Source of the DNA: Euryodendron excelsum
Taxonomy: Eukaryota > Streptophyta > Magnoliopsida > Ericales > Pentaphylacaceae
Direction of reading: 5' to 3'
DNA: 64,000 nt
NCBI GenBank assembly: GCA_033060915.1
Contig: CM065389.1
Location: forward strand, 18,058,501-18,122,500
A program made the position numbers and the translations under genes. The notes below the pieces were generated by a model that had not been told where the DNA came from, ran no database searches, and was given only the letters and a program-made list of their open reading frames with translations. Below are positions 46,701 to 57,925 of the stretch, piece after piece; positions within the stretch are counted from its first letter, which is position 1, and each line of letters starts with the position of its first letter.

Positions 46701-49700
46701 TCTAATATGAAAATCATTAAACTTAGATTGTACCTTATTTAATTTAGGGGAATCTAAAATAGGAGTATGGACCAGGTTGCCTTCTTCTTAGTCGAAAACT
46801 TTTCTGAATTTTACTAACTCAATTCAACTTTGGGAAGTTTGAGGAAGTAAGTAGATCGAGTACACTGTCTACCCATAATTGTTTTTCTCCCTCAGAAGTG
46901 CTATTAGTTGTAGGAGTACTCTGATTTACCAAAAACATATTTGATATTTAGTCAAAACATAATTGATAATTAATGTACATGTAATTCTTTTGTTCTGCAA
47001 TTTTACAACGTCATCATACATTGTTGACAGGATTAACTATGAGAATGGGATGATTTATGTTGGGAAACTCAATCATTGCAAATGTGCTTTACTTTTATCA
47101 TTTTGCTGCAATATCTAGATCAATAGAAGGAAGATCCTTGAGAAATTCAACTTAAGGAAATTTAAGGAAGTAGGTTGAGTACGCCACTTCTACCCATAAT
47201 TGTTTTTCTCCCTCATAAGTGCTATTAGTTGTAGGAGTACTCTGATTTACCTAAAATGTATTTGATATTCAGTCAAAACATATTTGAGAATTAATCTAAG
47301 TAATTCTTTTGTTCTGCAATTTTACAACGTCATCATATATTGTTGAAGGGATTAACTTGAGAATGGGATGATTTATGTTGCAGAACTCAATCACTGCAAA
47401 TGTGCTTTACTTACATCATTTTTCTGCAATATCTAAATCAGTAGAAGGAAGAGCCTTGAGAACTTCCTAATTTACATGGTCATGTTCTATGTAGGATCAT
47501 AGAGCCACTTGCTTCACGATGTGCAAAGTTCAGGTTCAAACCACTTTCAGAAGAGATAATGACTGGTCGTATATTGCACATTTGTAAAGAGGAAGGCCTC
47601 AATCTGGATTCAGAGGTGTGGGTCTAATATTAGAAATGTGTTTTGGAGGTAGTGGCTTATGCTGAAGGGCTTTTTCCGTGCATTCTTACTTAACGATGCA
47701 TGTTTTGTTTACAATTGTAGGCTCTTTCAACCTTAAGTTTCATCTCACAGGGTGATCTTCGTCGGGCTATAACATATTTACAGGTGAGAGGACGTTTGCA
47801 TATTCTCTGTGCATGTTCTGAGATTTCTTTGTGTTATCTTTGATACTTTTTATGGTTGATTACCTGAACTTGTTTGTAAATGAATAGATGTATTTTTTTA
47901 GATTTGCTGTTAGTTCTGCTAACAACTAATCAAACCTAATCATTATTGTGCAATTTGTGAGGCTTTTGATGTGAATAAAAATTGAATTTCTGTGTTCTGG
48001 TTGTCACAGGGAGCTGCTCGCTTATTTGGATCATCTATTTCTTCCAAGGACTTAATCAGTGTGTCAGGAGTAAGTTAATAGCATTAAATTTCAATTTTCT
48101 TTTTCTTTGTTAATCCTGTTCTTGGAGTTTTCTATGTAAAGAAGATAGTTTAGGGGCAAGAGGGCTCTCAGCATGTAATTAAAGGAATTGATTGTTATGT
48201 GCATTTACATTTTTGTGTTAGGTTGTTCTGTATATACTTTTGATATCCTTTGTTTGCTATAGCCTTTATGAATGGCGATGCAAATATGTCTCCACTGTTG
48301 GAAAGGTGGCTTTAGTATTTAATAACTGAATCTGCTTTTCCTGGAACTCCTTGAGGAACCATAAAATCTTTTTCATGTCTACTTTGGCAAAGTTTGTGCC
48401 TACTATCTTACATACTGGAACTTAGATCCCCCAGTTATGGGCTTATGGTTGGATAGGAGAACTCTGAATCTGATTTGGTTTAGTTTGATAGAATCTCTCC
48501 CTCCTAATGAAATATCATGTAATGATAAAAGTGTTAACAGCACTGCTTATCAGGCCTTACAAGTTAAGTTTTGGTGTTTTGGATCACCTTGATGTCAGTT
48601 CTTTAGTTTCCTCTTTAAACCAAAACTAAACATATTTTCAACCTTACAAATTTTGATGTTGTGGCTATCAAAAGGCAACTAAGGAATAGTGAGGGGGAGT
48701 GGACTCTCGGGAACAAAGCCTCTGGAACGTTGGTTTTGGGTGGAAGTAAAGCCATGCCATGTTTTTATCACTTCAGTGACTGGATGGCTGCCCCCTTGTT
48801 TAGTACTGCTTCATGCTTACTATTTGTTCATTGACCTTGCGATTACTTAATAGTCATAGAATACGTATTTAACTTGCAAAAGTTCTTACCTGAGTACACC
48901 TTGACTAGAAATTTCAAAATTCAATATAGATCTTGGTTTTTTCAGGACAAGTGAAGTCATTATGCATTGTTTCAGATCTGGAGTATGCTGCTCTGTTGTT
49001 CTAGTTTTGTTTGGAGGCCCAATGTTTGGTTTAGTAGACTTCCTAGCAGCTTCATGAATTTAACTTCGTTAATATTTGATTGGAGTCCTCTATTTCTTGT
49101 TCATTTTGAATAAAAAGTGGCCTAGAACTTTGGTTAATGTTTGAAATTCCTCTTGGATAATGATTGACCTACCTTGACCCCCCTCTTCCCCCAATGAAAT
49201 GTCAATGGAAGGTGAAAAGAAAGGCTTAATAAAAGGAACTTATAGCCATCCTATACAGTTTTGTATAGGTTATATTTCTGTCCATGTACCTCCCAGGTAC
49301 AAATGGATTTCGCTGCCCGAAAACAAAAAAAAGGGAAAAAGAATGGAGAGAAGTTACCCCTTGGCTGAGCTTGCTTTGTAGCAGATATAATTAGAATCTA
49401 AGAAGCGCTGGCCCATCATCTAGGGTGCCATGCTGGTGTGGGACGTGTTGGCCCCCGTTTCTCTTTAGAAAATTATGTTCGGGACCCAACTGTGTCTGGA
49501 GCATGTCTGCTTTAGAGGTGCGTCAATTGCATATCTAGGGAACATGTACAGGAAGAAAAAGCCCCAAGTTGAGAGAGAGGGAGAGAGGCCCTGGTGCTGC
49601 AAGCAATGTTTGGAGGATGAAGAAGACAGACAAAGAGCTCTACCAATTAGTCATTGAAGCTGAAGTACCAGCCTCCAAATTTCACAAAATCTTCCATCGG

Positions 49701-49746
49701 TTACTGACAGGGTACCATTCAGCCCCCTCTCACAGCTCATATTGAC

Positions 49747-49824
<78 letters not shown>

Positions 49825-51842
49825 CCCCGAACACAAGGCTAGAATGCTTGAAACGCCTGAGATAGAATTTCTATTATCTGTCACTGTTTTATTGTCTCCT
49901 CCATGCTGTTGATCGACCGCATGCTTTCCTTGGTACCATGTGATCTGTGTGGAATGTTAGGTTTCGAGGGCTATGCTGATTGACATACATGATACATGTG
50001 CAACCCATATCTTGCAAATTCTTATTTGGACTTTTAGTTGCAGAATATTTTTTGCTGTGTCTTTTGTCATTTTCTAATTTTTTTGGGGAAATGGCATGTT
50101 GGAATCCTTATGTGCCGTATCCTTCTCCCATGTCCTATCCGTGCTTCTTAGATTACGTTACTCCAGTGGTGCATCTTGATTAGAATTTTAGTTGCGATTT
50201 TTCCATAGTCTAGCCTTCCCTTCTCTTCCTTGATCTCGGGGATCTTTTGCAGCTTTCTTATAATTTTAACATTGATGAGGAAATCTTTTGGGAGTTAGGG
50301 GACGTGTTTCTAAACAGCAGTTGATGGTTACACTAGGAATGTCAACTATCCAGTTGAAGTTGCAAGCTTGAGCTCTATTTTTTGTTGTCCATGTTGTGAA
50401 AAGTGATCCCTTTTGTCTTTTCTTTTCAGCATCCTATTTTTGCCTTTGGTTTCCACTTTCCAGAAAGACCATTTGGATTGGTGGAGAATATGGGCTGTGT
50501 TTTATCAACTTAAAGATTAACCATGACATTCCAACCTTGAGTGACTATTTTGGTTACAACAAAACCAATACAAATAATCTCTTACTTTTATTGCATAGGC
50601 TTTAGGTTGATAATAGATAGGATGATGGCGTCATTAATGCTTGCAGGCAAATTGTTCAAACAAATCCTCATTGTTACATTGGTGTTATCATTGAGTTAAC
50701 CGTTTCTGTTGTTGAAGGTTCAAAGACTGGATCAAGGACTTCTTTTTTTCCTTTCTTTTTGGGGTGGGTGGTGGTGTGGGGGGTCTTAGACTGTGTGAAT
50801 GCAAAACACTTCAGAAATTCTATCCTACTTACAAGAAAAGAAGGATGTCTGACATTGTGAGTGCCAGATGTTTAGAAACGCATCCACAAGATTCAACTGG
50901 TGTGCTTTCTGTGCTATCAAATGTTGGGCTATAGGCACCAAACCAATTCCAATCCTGGTATCATTGTCTTCCTGACCTGTTACTTAACATCCACAAAGGA
51001 AATTTTCCATAGATTGCCTTTTGTTTTGATGGTATTTTCTTTCTAAAAGTGGTTCTTCGTCTTCTTTACATGTCCTGTCATCTACTGACTCCTGAGACTT
51101 AATTTAATCAGGTCATCCCTCAGGAGGTTGTTCAGGCTCTTTTTTCAGCTTGCAAAAGTGGCAATTTTGACTTGGCAAACAAGGAAGTCAATAATGTGAT
51201 TGCAGAGGGATATCCAGTTTCTCAGATGCTTTCTCAGGTACAGTTAGTAGTTTTTAACCTATGCTTCATCCAATAGACTAAATGTTGTGAGTACTGATAT
51301 AGTGTTTCTTCTAGTTGTTTGAGGTAGTTGTTGAAGCAGATGATATATCAGATGAACAGAAAGCAAGAATATGCAAGAAATTGGCTGAAACGGATAAGGT
51401 TGGTGATGTCAATAAATTCATTTATTATTTAGGGCAGGGTCTTCTGCATTTTATACTGCTAAGTTTTGGTTTTGTTATGTGTCTACAAAATTGAAATGAG
51501 GTTTGTAAAGACTGTAATATACTAATATGACTAAGTGTCCAGTCAAGTAACAAAAAATCGCATGTCAGCAGTTCTATTCTTTGACATCTCAAAATTGACA
51601 GAATCTCAAACAATATGTAGATAAAACTCTACTGCCTTTGCTGTTTAACATGGATTGATAATGATCTCAACATTTTCAAAGAGTAACCAGATGAAACAAC
51701 TAAGTGGCTGGTACAGTTCTTTCTTCATTAATGAAATAGGTTAATCATAATCAGTTGAAGAGATTTCTCTGTACACTGAGCACTATGGTTTTCCTGCTAA
51801 CATTATGCAAAATTTAAGTGTACTCCCCACCCAATCTTCACA

Positions 51843-51918
<76 letters not shown>

Positions 51919-52128
51919 TTTACTAATGCTTTTTTGTGTTTTCATTTCACTTCAATTTATATTCAAATAAAATAACGTTCAAGAGGCTTAAGGCTTAATT
52001 CTTTTGCTTTCTGGGGTTTGCAGTGTCTTGTTGATGGCGCAGATGAGTATTTGCAGCTGTTGGATGTGGCCAGCAATACAATGCGAGTACTTTGCAACAT
52101 GCCACTAGAATTTTCGTATGAGAATTAG
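40958..52128 (+). CDS. RFC4: Replication factor C subunit 4 (clamp loader)
   Basis: AAA+ subunit of the five-subunit RFC complex, which uses ATP to load PCNA at primer ends in the nucleus. Exons: 40958-41001, 41113-41191, 41451-41530, 45777-45896, 45988-46057, 46139-46212, 47495-47615, 47721-47783, 48010-48069, 51112-51237, 51315-51398, 52024-52128. They sum to 1,026 nt, 341 residues, the usual length for plant RFC4. N-terminus [19 protein letters not shown]; Walker A GPPGTGKT at 49-56; Walker B LDEAD at 120-124; the SRC arginine-finger motif at 163-165; then the clamp-loader C-terminal collar. All key residues are intact and no frame breaks exist, so it looks functional. The intron after exon 5 uses a GC donor (CAG|GCAAGT). 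Introns 3 (4.2 kb) and 9 (3.0 kb) are swollen by repeats. Confidence 0.95.
41668..42559. mobile_element. hAT-like element B in RFC4 intron 3
   Basis: Related to element A along its length: left end CTAGTTAGCAAATACTCGTA, right end ATTTTACTAACTATG. It contains an internal tandem duplication of 216 bp (41,800-42,230) not seen in element A. No clear 8-bp target duplication remains (CTTCGTAT against TATTGTAT), consistent with greater age. Non-coding. Confidence 0.75.
43320..44329. mobile_element. hAT-type element with triplet-repeat core, RFC4 intron 3
   Basis: 1,010 bp with a perfect 8-bp target duplication TTTGAGAA (43,312-43,319 and 44,330-44,337). Terminal inverted repeats are CTAAGAAGCAC and, reversed, CTAGGAAGCAC. 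Subterminal regions on both sides are dense in GGACACGG-type repeats. The centre (43,615-43,955) is purine-rich GAA/GCAGCA/GGC triplet sequence, which produces long low-complexity frames on both strands that are not genes. No transposase. Confidence 0.88.
46834..47475. repeat. 321-bp tandem duplication in RFC4 intron 6
   Basis: Two adjacent units with a 321-bp period (for example ACCCATAATTG at 46,871 and 47,192) and high similarity. Shared features include GGAGTACTCTGATTTACC, ACAACGTCATCATA and GAATGGGATGATTTATGTTG. The second unit ends just before the exon 7 acceptor at 47,494. Non-coding. Confidence 0.88.
49749..49822. repeat. Uninterrupted run of 74 cytosines in RFC4 intron 9
   Basis: A homopolymer of C from 49,749 to 49,822, ending CCGGCCCCGA. 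It may be a real poly-C tract or an assembly/sequencing artefact. Elsewhere intron 9 (48,070-51,111) is ordinary T-rich plant intron sequence without a recognisable gene. Confidence 0.97.
51847..51916. repeat. (AG)35 microsatellite in RFC4 intron 11
   Basis: 70 bases of perfect AG dinucleotide, about 110 bases before the exon 12 acceptor. Likely length-polymorphic. Confidence 0.97.
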
Positions 52129-53140
52129 GTAGACGGGATAAACTTTTTGTATTAAATCATGTAGAAACAAACCTTGCAGAATGGGTTTATGCAAAATCAG
52201 AGCAATGTTTTCAAGGACTAAATGCCTAAAAATGTTCTAATGTTTACACTTCATGGGGACGGCCTTTTCCTGTGCTCTTTGTTCGTAGATCTATGAAAAT
52301 GTTGTATGTTTAATGTCGATTTTTTGTTAGGCATACACGTTGCAAACTGGGCTCTGTTAGTGGCTTCTGAATCTCATTGATCTGGAGATGGCACCATTTT
52401 CAAACAATGAAGAGGAATTGGTTTCCAGTTTCTTCTATTACATTCAGTTTCTTATTCCCTTTACATTTTTTGATTGCCTGGGATTTACATTTGCATGCTC
52501 TGTCCAGTTTCCTCCGACGCGCTCATTTCCTCCCCACTATTAGATTAAACTCCAAATTGATAGTGAACTCTTGCTGGGTGAACTTCATTAGCTTTGACTC
52601 TTTGGTTAGCTATATGTTAAATGTGCTTCCGCGGCTCATTCCTTTAATTTTGCAATGAATGTCTGGAAGAGAATTGTCTCTAAATCTTACCCATTATGAG
52701 GTGGGTGATGGTTTAAAATTCCAATCCAAGGTACTCCATTTTTTCTTTGCTTTGGCAAGAAATTTCAAAATTCAAACCTGTCTAAATAAAAGAGCCTCAA
52801 GTTATGGGCAGCCTTTCAGTTTTGGTCATCTTGAAAGACGTTTGAATTTCCTCAGTTGTTTCATTAAAAGTTCCCCTACTCGACTCTCTTTTCACCAATT
52901 GATGATGAAATCTTTGGCCTTTTCCCCTACAAAGTCAAGGCCATGCATGGACGCATAAACCTCCACTGGCCCACCCAAATCCCCCTCCCTCGCCTCTAAT
53001 CTCGCCCAGACCAACACCATCTTCATCTTTCATAGATCCTCTTCGCTATATATATATATACACTCACACCAAACAAACAAGAAGAGAGAGAGAGAGAGAA
53101 GAGAGAGAGAATTCTCTTGTGGTTCACTTAAGAACTTAAG
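52129..53140 (+). other. RFC4 3' region and promoter of the next gene
   Basis: RFC4 3' UTR occupies the first few hundred bases. Frames of 93 and 99 codons at 52,377-52,958 are not recognisable. A TATA stretch at 53,046-53,060 followed by a (GA)n-rich leader at 53,083-53,110 forms a standard plant promoter and 5' UTR for the gene starting at 53,141. Confidence 0.55.
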
Positions 53141-53737
53141 ATGGCTATAGATGATTCATTCAAGAAACCAGGGGCCATTCCATTCAAGTGGGAGATCCGA
53201 CCCGGTGTTCCCAAGGTCCAACAACAACTACCAACACCACCACCATCATCGCCATCATGCAATCTCCACCGTTCATTGGCCCAACAGCAGCACCAAAAAC
53301 AACAATCCAGCAACCACCACCGTTCATGCCCAAGTACCCCAGCAAAGCTTAGACCGCCACCTGCCGGCTTCCACTTCCAACCTCCACTGCCGGAGCTCCG
53401 TGCCCGCTCCTCACGCTCGGTTTCGCGCACTAGGTCCGAGCGCTGCCGTTTTGATCGATCCCTTCTTGCCCGACCCGAAATTGTTGCTTCGAGCTGCTTT
53501 CCAACTCCATTGCTAAGGCGAAAGGACGGCAAGAAGAGAAGCCACATGCCCAAACCCGAGTTCGACCCGGAACTCGACTACAGTTCCGACCTGGAAACCC
53601 TGTCCCGGTGGTCCATGTCAACTCGGAAGTCTCTCTCGCCATTCCGTGACTCACCCTTGTCATCATCCTTCTCTTCCTACCAGTCATCACCGCGGCCCCT
53701 GAGTGATGCCGAGTGGGCCGGGTTCGGGCTTTTCTAG
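53141..53737 (+). CDS. Small Pro/Ser-rich protein with PFKWE motif (DUF688-like), function unknown
   Basis: Intronless 198-residue frame with its own TATA box and GA-rich leader. The start is MAIDDSFKKPGAIPFKWEIR, with the G-x-I/V-P-F-x-W-E-x-x-P-G-x-P signature of plant DUF688-type proteins at residues 11-25. A low-complexity Pro, Gln, His and Ser stretch follows (26-80). Then comes a basic Ser/Arg segment (RARSSRSVSRTRSERCRFD) and an acidic/Ser-rich tail ending DAEWAGFGLF. There is no signal peptide or membrane segment. GC content is higher than its surroundings, as expected for a real exon. The biochemical role is not known. Confidence 0.8.
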   Translation: MAIDDSFKKPGAIPFKWEIRPGVPKVQQQLPTPPPSSPSCNLHRSLAQQQHQKQQSSNHHRSCPSTPAKLRPPPAGFHFQPPLPELRARSSRSVSRTRSERCRFDRSLLARPEIVASSCFPTPLLRRKDGKKRSHMPKPEFDPELDYSSDLETLSRWSMSTRKSLSPFRDSPLSSSFSSYQSSPRPLSDAEWAGFGLF

Positions 53738-55439
53738 AGAAATTCACTAGTTTGTTTTTAGCTAGTTTTTAAAGTCGATGATATGAGTTTAGTACTGTGA
53801 CGATGTTTGCAAGTCCTTTGAGCCAACACTAGACACTACTGGTGGCTTTGCATGTGACAAGGGCAAATAATGGTAATCTTTAGCTTCAATTATGGAGAAG
53901 AACTGTCCTATCAGAGCACTCAAATCTCACCTTTGGTTAGAGGGCATTTTCATGTGCCTCTGATGGCTAAAGTGGAATGTTCAGGTCAAATAGCAGAATT
54001 GTCAAATGGCTTTGCCCGCAAAAGAAGGGCACTCTTGTCTTGCAAAGTCAAAGCGGATATTCAAAAAATAATATACTACTTTCAAGGACTTCTGAATTAT
54101 ATCTGGTGCTATAATTTGAGGTGGGTTTTCTGCCGGATGATTTCTGTGGTCTTCAAAATGCTTTCTAAGTTTGTACCTTCATATTATGACTAGGAAATTC
54201 ATATAAAAGTTATGAGTAATTTCATAGGATTAAAAAATTTATACCAAATTTATTACGAGAATGAGGTGTTTGAATGAGAACCATTAACTTTAAAACATAA
54301 TACTTGTCATAATGATTTTTAATTATAAAATGTGAACCATTAAGATGGGATTTAAACTTCTGTCCTGACGTAAGTACGATGGGTCTCTCGCAGATAGAGG
54401 TGTGATATTGAGAGATAATTACGCCGTGATGGATGCGTAGAGTAGTCTATATATATATATATTTTTGTAGACTAAAAAAATTTACATAATTAAGTGAAAT
54501 TACAATTTTTCTAGAACAGTAAAGTAGTGGTTATATTTTCGAGTCCAGTTACAAGACCAATACTTTGGATATTTCATTTAATATGCTTGCTATATATTTT
54601 TAAACAATAGGGTTACAAAGGGTTAACTAGTACTTTTGTTGGATGATTTAATTTGTGGCTATGTTCCATTCTCCCACGATCTCTCATGGTTACATAATCG
54701 CCATATTGCCATATTATTCGTGGCTCTCTTATTTCTAGAGCTTTAATCACATATATGCGTATGCACCAAATGCGTCGTATTTGACAACCTTCTAGTATAT
54801 ATAGATTTATCAAGTGTCATGCGTGACAACTGTGTTAGTTCAATATATATATTGCTATCATGCTAATTTTCTTCTACCTGATGAGGTAGTTCTTAATTGC
54901 TTCATTGTGAACCATAATGTGGCATTCTTTGTTTCAAATGTTAAGATCAATATGAGTTGTATAGGCGACCACCAAAATTTAAAAGTTTACTGTGTTGACA
55001 AAGAGTTATGTTCTAGTGAGACAATCATTCATTTCACTACACAAGTCGTCGCTATGCAAACGTGATTGCTACATTTGCTTATTGAGCAAGAGTAATAAAA
55101 TTAAAAAAACTATAATTTCTCTCCATGCGCATTTTCTTTTGCTTCTGATTATTTTTTTGGAGCAACCAAGTCAGGGAAAAAAATTTAATCTACTTTACTT
55201 TTACTTTTACTTTTACTGTTTCTTACTTTTTCTCTTTTCATTCTTGTATCGAGTCAATCCTTCTCCTTTTCTTTACTAAATCAATGAACCAAGATATACC
55301 GTTACAGTCATTTCAATTTTGTAACAGTAGTAAATTCAATATATGGATGGTTGAAAGGTGAGTATGAGTAAACAACAAGCTCCACTAACAGATCTTTATT
55401 TTTACACGGATTTAGCTATAATGCCAAATGATGAAGGAC
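53738..55439. other. Intergenic, no gene supported
   Basis: Contains the 3' UTR of the preceding gene, a 107-codon frame at 53,870-54,193 without recognisable similarity, a short TA run near 54,451, and AT-rich sequence. A (TTTTAC)n-like stretch lies at 55,191-55,218. Confidence 0.5.
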
Positions 55440-56150
55440 AACTGATGTATCATAGGGGAGAGACCTATGGACTGGGCAAGGTGGCTATTCTATATGGCAG
55501 TGTGGTGGCACAATACCACATACCATGCTACCGCATGCCTAAAACCCTATGAGACCATTTATGGCCAAACTCCTCCCACCCTCAAACAATACATTCCGGG
55601 GGCTTCTAATATACCAGCTACTGATGAAATTTTGAAAGACAGAGCCACCATGTTGCAACTTGTGAAAGAACACTTGCAACAGTCACAACAGAGAATAGAG
55701 AACTTGGTGGATAAACACCGAACGTAGCGGGAAGTCAATGTGGGGGAATGAGTGTATCTGCGACTTCAACCCTTCAAGCAATGCTTGTTAGCAAATCCAA
55801 GTTTTACAACGCATTGGAACGGTCGTCTATAAACTAGCCCTACCAGCACACTCCAAAATATACCTTGTTTTTCATGTGTACTTACTCAAAAAGAAGGTTG
55901 AAGCTCACACAACAGTCCACACTGGGACCAGAAGGCCAGTTGCAAGTTGAACGCCTTGCGATTTTAGCCAGGCAGATGGTCAAGATACATAACTCTCTAG
56001 TCACTCAGCTGCTTATCCATTGGTCCAACTCAATCCCAGAGGATGCCACTTGGGAAGATTTTTACCAGCGGCAACAGAGGTTTCCTGATTTCAAGCCTTG
56101 AGGACAAGTCTTGCTTTAAGGGAGCTGGAATGATAGAGAGCAAAATATAA
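55440..56150 (+). pseudogene. Ty3/gypsy polyprotein fragment: integrase end and chromodomain-like tail
   Basis: Readable pieces in several frames give the integrase C-terminal part (WWHNTTYHATACLKPYETIY, then RIENLVDKHRT). Next is the VYLRLQPFKQ module, a block at about 55,860 (FHVYLLKKKVE), and a chromodomain-like tail (WSNSIPEDATWEDFYQRQ) ending near 56,101. A purine-rich tract (about 56,115-56,130) follows, where the 3' LTR should begin. Stops and frameshifts throughout. The 5' part and gag, protease and RT are missing. Likely a chromovirus relic. Confidence 0.85.
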
Positions 56151-57925
56151 AAGAAAATAGAAGGGCAAAGTGGGGAATAAACATTGTTAAATTGAGCGTT
56201 AGTTACAATGATTAGTAGTCGTAAAACAGAGTTAAGTTAATAAACCAGAAAATGGAGGGAAATCAAAGAAGTGTAAAAGCTAGAGAAGGTGACGAATAGT
56301 CTTGTTGAATCTTGTTTACTCTTTTGTAGAAATAAAAAAAAAAACTTTTTCCTTCTCTTTATTAGAAGGCATGCTTGACTAAGTTGTGTTCTATTGTCAA
56401 TCAAAATAAATAAAAAAACAAAAAAAGTTGTGTCCAAGTAATAACTAATTTATGGATTAAGAAAATCTTATTTATTTATTTTTTTTGGAGTTGTCATTTG
56501 ATTAAGCAATTTAAGGGAAGCAAATGAAGGCAATTAGACGTGAGTGTACCTGCTTATAATAATTTTCTCAACCGTGTAATTCATTAGAATTATTTCACCA
56601 TTGGAGGCCTCAATGCTTTATTAGTGACAATTACCAAATTAAAAATAATTCTAATTTTTTAAAAAAATTTAGCTTTGTTTTCAAGTGACAATTACAAAAT
56701 TAGCCACATCATTTGGTATTATCATTTTTGTTTGGTGTGCATTCCCCTCAACTAGAAAAAAAAAAAAAAAAAAACAATTGAATTGGATAAGCCCATTAGT
56801 CTGATTCTTCATTATTGCTAGCCCAAAATGCAGCCCAATGGGCTCGTGGCCCTTTCAATCCGCCTCCGTCGAGAGCCATAACAGTTCTCAGGCTCCACAG
56901 GTGCGAATTGCGAATTCCGATCGTCTCCACTGCATCAGGTACTCCTCAATTTCAGCTTAATTTCTTGAATAGTATTGTTTTAATTCGCTCCGTCGTTGTC
57001 TTGATTATACATACGCTTACATATACATAGATGTGTGTATGTACATATATATTGCTTGTTGAACTCATCTTCGATGTGAAGCATGCCTTCAAGGTGAAAG
57101 GCATTGGTTGATACCCTTTTCTCTTTCTGTTCAGTTAGTTTGGTTCCTGAGAAAACGAAGGAGAATGAAAAGGAAATGTGAGTTTAGTTTTACATTTTCG
57201 TTTATGGAAATGTGAGTAACAGAATCTCCCCTTAGTTTTGTGAAATCAAAACAATATAAATTAAGGTTCCAAGATATATGTGTATTTTCTTTTTGAGGGA
57301 AAGGGTTTTTTTTTTTTTTTTTTTCATTTTGGTTCCTTGCCGTTTCATTATCTGTTCCAATTGATGCTTCTAAGTAATTGTTCATCAATTCATTATGAGC
57401 CTATCTGGTGAGAATTAAAAATGGCAATATTTTTCAATCCGTAGAAATTACACTTCATCGCTGGGGTTAAGCCTGAAAACATGATACCTCTTGAGGTTCA
57501 TTTTGTGACACTAAACCCACTTCACTACTCTCAATTAACGGGGACCAACACTAGATTGCCGTGGAAGGAATATGTTCTCACGTAACACAAAAGATAAACT
57601 TCTGCAATGACTACATTTGATGCAATTTATCCCAGATAAGGTTATTTGCATCAAAGATCATTATAGTAGCATTGCAGCATGAAGGATCCATGATTTTTAT
57701 ACCTACGTCATAGACATATCTTGATGAGACTTCGAATCTTCATGTATGACATGACATCTCTCATGAGCAGCCCACTGGATGCTTCAACCATAACGGACAT
57801 CCACTTGATTTGAAACTTGGGATTTTTTTATGACACAGATGTTTCAATTGATAAGAAACTTTATTTATTTTCTAGATTTATTTTTGCAGGCAATGCAGGC
57901 GTTATAGCCTTTTGCTCTAAAGAAT
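56151..57925 (+). other. LTR remnant, then promoter and 5' leader of the PPR gene
   Basis: The first few hundred bases are probably a partial LTR of the gypsy relic, followed by AT-rich DNA and a poly-A run (about 56,756-56,774). A GC-richer stretch at 56,830-56,938 ends GCATCAG|GTACTC. An acceptor TTTTTGCAG is at 57,881-57,889, suggesting a non-coding first exon and an intron of about 950 bp in the 5' UTR of the PPR gene. Inferred from splice signals only. Confidence 0.45.

Noticed and set aside
49651..49884. Frame with a long poly-glycine run on the minus strand
   Set aside because: Direct consequence of the poly-C homopolymer; it lies inside RFC4 intron 9.
53128..53747. 141- and 105-codon frames antisense to or overlapping the small PFKWE gene, and a 121-codon frame in another plus-strand frame
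   Set aside because: Shadows of a GC-rich real exon. Only the 53,141-53,737 frame has the family motif and a promoter in the right place.
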